Shown: one piece after another, positions 62,286-64,000 of the stretch
How positions within the stretch are numbered: the first letter of the stretch is position 1
Layout: every line of letters starts with the position of its first letter
Origin: Dechloromonas sp. UBA6271
GTDB taxonomy: Bacteria > Pseudomonadota > Gammaproteobacteria > Burkholderiales > Rhodocyclaceae
Reading direction: 5' to 3'
NCBI GenBank assembly: GCA_002440665.1
Contig: DJUX01000006.1
Coordinates: forward strand, 1 to 64,000
DNA: 64,000 bases
Translations under genes and position numbers: made by a program
Notes under the pieces: model-generated
The model's input: the letters and a program-made list of their open reading frames with translations, nothing else
Told to the model about the DNA's origin: nothing
Databases searched by the model: none

Positions 62286-64000
62286 ATGGCCCGTACCCTC
62301 CTCGCGATCTATCCGCAAAGCGCCCGCCGTTACGACGAAATGTTGACGGATGACGGGGCCGTGCGGCCGCACTGGCGGCAGTTTTTCATTCATCTCGACT
62401 CGGTGGCGCCGGAGGAGATGCACCAGCGCCTCGATTTTGTCGACCGGCGCATCCAGGAAAACGGGGTCACCTACAACGTCTATGCCGATCCCAACGGGTC
62501 GGACCGGCCGTGGGCGCTCGACCCGCTGCCGCTGATCATCGCCCCCGACGAGTGGGCCGAGGTGTCGGCCGCTGTCGCCCAGCGCGCTACCCTGTTGAAT
62601 GCCATTCTGGCCGATCTCTACGGCGAGCAGACATTGCTCGCCGAGGGCCTGTTGCCGCCGGCGCTGGTCTATGGCCAGCACGGTTATCTGTGGCCTTGCC
62701 AGGGCATCAAGCCGCCGGGCGGCGTCTGGCTGCATCAATATGCGGTCGACCTGGCGCGTTCGCCGGACGGTCGCTGGTGGGTCATCGCCGATCGCACGCA
62801 GGCGCCTTCCGGTGCGGGCTACGCGCTGGAGAACCGCCTGATCGTTTCGCGCGTCTTCCCGGAAATGTTCCGCGACCTGCATGTTCAGCATCTGGCCGAT
62901 TTCTTTCGCGACGAACTGGATGGTCTGACGGCGCTGGCGCCGGTCGACGGCGACGAGCAGCCGCATATCGTGTTGCTGACGCCGGGGCCGTACAACGAAA
63001 CCTATTTTGAACACGCCTATCTGTCCCGTTACCTTGGCTTTCCGCTGGTCGAAGGCCAGGATCTGACGGTGCGCGGCGACACGCTTTACCTCAAGACCCT
63101 GCGCGGCCTGAAGCGTGTCCATGTCGTCCTGCGCCGGCAGGATGACGGCTATTGCGACCCGCTCGAGCTGCGCGGCGATTCGGCGCTCGGCATTCCCGGC
63201 CTGCTCAACGTTGCTCGCGCCGGCCGCGTCGTCGTTGCCAACGCGCTGGGCAGCGGCCTGCTCGCCTCGGGCGCGCTAATGGGCTTCCTGCCGGCGATCT
63301 GCCGCAAGCTGCTCGGCGAGGAGTTGGCCATGCCCTCGGTCGGTACCTGGTGGTGCGGCGAAAAGCCGGCGCTCGACTACGTGCGCGAGAATTTCGACGA
63401 CCTCGTCATCAAGCCGGCCTACCCGACGCAGCGCATGGACCCGGTATTCGGCAACGAGCTCAAGGGCGAGGCACGCGAGGACATGCTGCGCCGCATCGAG
63501 GCGCGGCCGCATGCCTACGTCGCGCAGGAAATGATCAACCTATCGCAGGGGCCGACCTGGAGCCGTTCGCACGAACGTCGCCTGCTGGCGCGGCCGGTCG
63601 GACTACGTGCCTACGCGGTGGCCTCGCCGGAAGGCTATTCGGTGATGCCGGGCGGTCTGGCGCGCGTGGCGACCGGCGCCAATGCCCGCATCATCTCAAT
63701 GCAACGCGGTGGTGCCTCGAAGGATGCCTGGGTGCTGACCAACGGGCCGGTCAGCGAATTCACCATGCTCAAGCCCTCGGTCGGCGTCCGCGATCTGGTG
63801 CGTGCCGGCGCCAACCTGACCTCGCGGGTCGTCGAAAACCTGTTCTGGCTCGGCCGCTATTCCGAACGTTTCGACAACAGCGCCCGCATGCTGCGCGTCG
63901 CCCTGAGCCGCGTCGTCGAAGCCGGCGGGGCCAAGACGCCGGCGGTCGCCTCGGCCATGGAACTGGCGCTGCATCTCGGCATCCTGCCCAAGCCGGAAGA
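62286..64000 (+). CDS. Circularly permuted ATP-grasp / alpha-E protein (3' end outside window)
   Basis: Open from ATG 62286 to the window edge (571 codons so far). It opens MARTLLAIYPQSARRYDEML and contains WALDPLPLIIAPDEW, QHGYLWPCQG, LLTPGPYNETYFEH, RGDTLYLKTLRGLKRVHVV (landmark TLRGLKRVHVV), and later VVENLFWLGRYSERFDNSAR, the opening motif of the alpha-E helical domain. It is thus a DUF404/407-type circularly permuted ATP-grasp fused to alpha-E. Such enzymes are predicted to make amide bonds, with the transglutaminase protein as partner. Confidence 0.9.
   Translation, partial: MARTLLAIYPQSARRYDEMLTDDGAVRPHWRQFFIHLDSVAPEEMHQRLDFVDRRIQENGVTYNVYADPNGSDRPWALDPLPLIIAPDEWAEVSAAVAQRATLLNAILADLYGEQTLLAEGLLPPALVYGQHGYLWPCQGIKPPGGVWLHQYAVDLARSPDGRWWVIADRTQAPSGAGYALENRLIVSRVFPEMFRDLHVQHLADFFRDELDGLTALAPVDGDEQPHIVLLTPGPYNETYFEHAYLSRYLGFPLVEGQDLTVRGDTLYLKTLRGLKRVHVVLRRQDDGYCDPLELRGDSALGIPGLLNVARAGRVVVANALGSGLLASGALMGFLPAICRKLLGEELAMPSVGTWWCGEKPALDYVRENFDDLVIKPAYPTQRMDPVFGNELKGEAREDMLRRIEARPHAYVAQEMINLSQGPTWSRSHERRLLARPVGLRAYAVASPEGYSVMPGGLARVATGANARIISMQRGGASKDAWVLTNGPVSEFTMLKPSVGVRDLVRAGANLTSRVVENLFWLGRYSERFDNSARMLRVALSRVVEAGGAKTPAVASAMELALHLGILPKPE

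Noticed and set aside
1..64000. CRISPR array or cas genes
   Set aside because: No regularly spaced direct repeats and no Cas-type proteins were found on either strand.

Overview
The window looks like a chromosome segment of a GC-rich betaproteobacterium of the Rhodocyclaceae/Azonexaceae type (Dechloromonas-like). This rests on gene content: the assimilatory CysI-DUF934-CysH cluster, a DUF2863 protein, AcnB, a bioFHCD run and Kup-type K+ uptake. No rRNA, tRNA or CRISPR array was seen, so the assignment comes only from protein families and base composition.

Layout. 0-6.2 kb: lytic transglycosylase, a large cNMP-domain/acetate kinase/PduL fusion, a Crp/Fnr regulator divergent from a cytochrome c'-like protein with an FNR-type box between them, argC and a small secreted protein. 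6.2-11 kb: sulfate assimilation (cysH, DUF934, cysI, TauE-type permease, divergent cysB). 11-18.3 kb: zinc-ribbon/Sel1 membrane protein, orphan NosD-like protein, solute-binding protein, and a shortened KdpD plus KdpE in line with kup. 18.4-25.7 kb: a probable minus-strand operon bioF-bioH-bioC-bioD-yciB-yciI-bolA-ppiC, with an NYN/LOTUS protein and a VapBC-like pair upstream. 25.9-30 kb: a MoaD-like protein next to a BNR-repeat protein, then bioA and DUF2863. 30-38.6 kb: yaaA-eutB-eutC, a PIN protein, an ABC-F ATPase, VF530, dusC-trmB-ykgJ overlapping start to stop, and yefM-yoeB.

Accessory regions. 38.67-40.1 kb is an IS110/IS1111-type element whose long non-coding 3' end is a bridge/seekRNA candidate, followed by an unrecognised zinc-ribbon protein. 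47.6-54.1 kb is a mobile-element patchwork: pieces of an IS91-type transposase flank a 919-residue TIR/NB-ARC/TPR protein, followed by an IS5-type and an IS256-type transposase, each broken by one in-frame TAA. Between these regions lie a MoxR/VWA pair, a FemAB-like acetyltransferase and acnB.

54.3-64 kb: a LuxR-type response regulator overlapping a giant NCS1-transporter/hybrid histidine kinase, then a transglutaminase/DUF2126 protein and the start of a circularly permuted ATP-grasp/alpha-E protein that runs off the window.

Two signals cut across genes. A 12-mer, GTYGACCGCARC, recurs about 16 times, mostly between 5 and 31 kb, in three reading frames. Several operator-like palindromes sit just upstream of regulators, toxin-antitoxin pairs or stress genes. 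The best candidates for a little-described system are the TIR/NB-ARC/TPR gene in its mobile setting, the MoaD-BNR pair, the acetate-kinase/PduL/cNMP fusion and the dispersed 12-mer.
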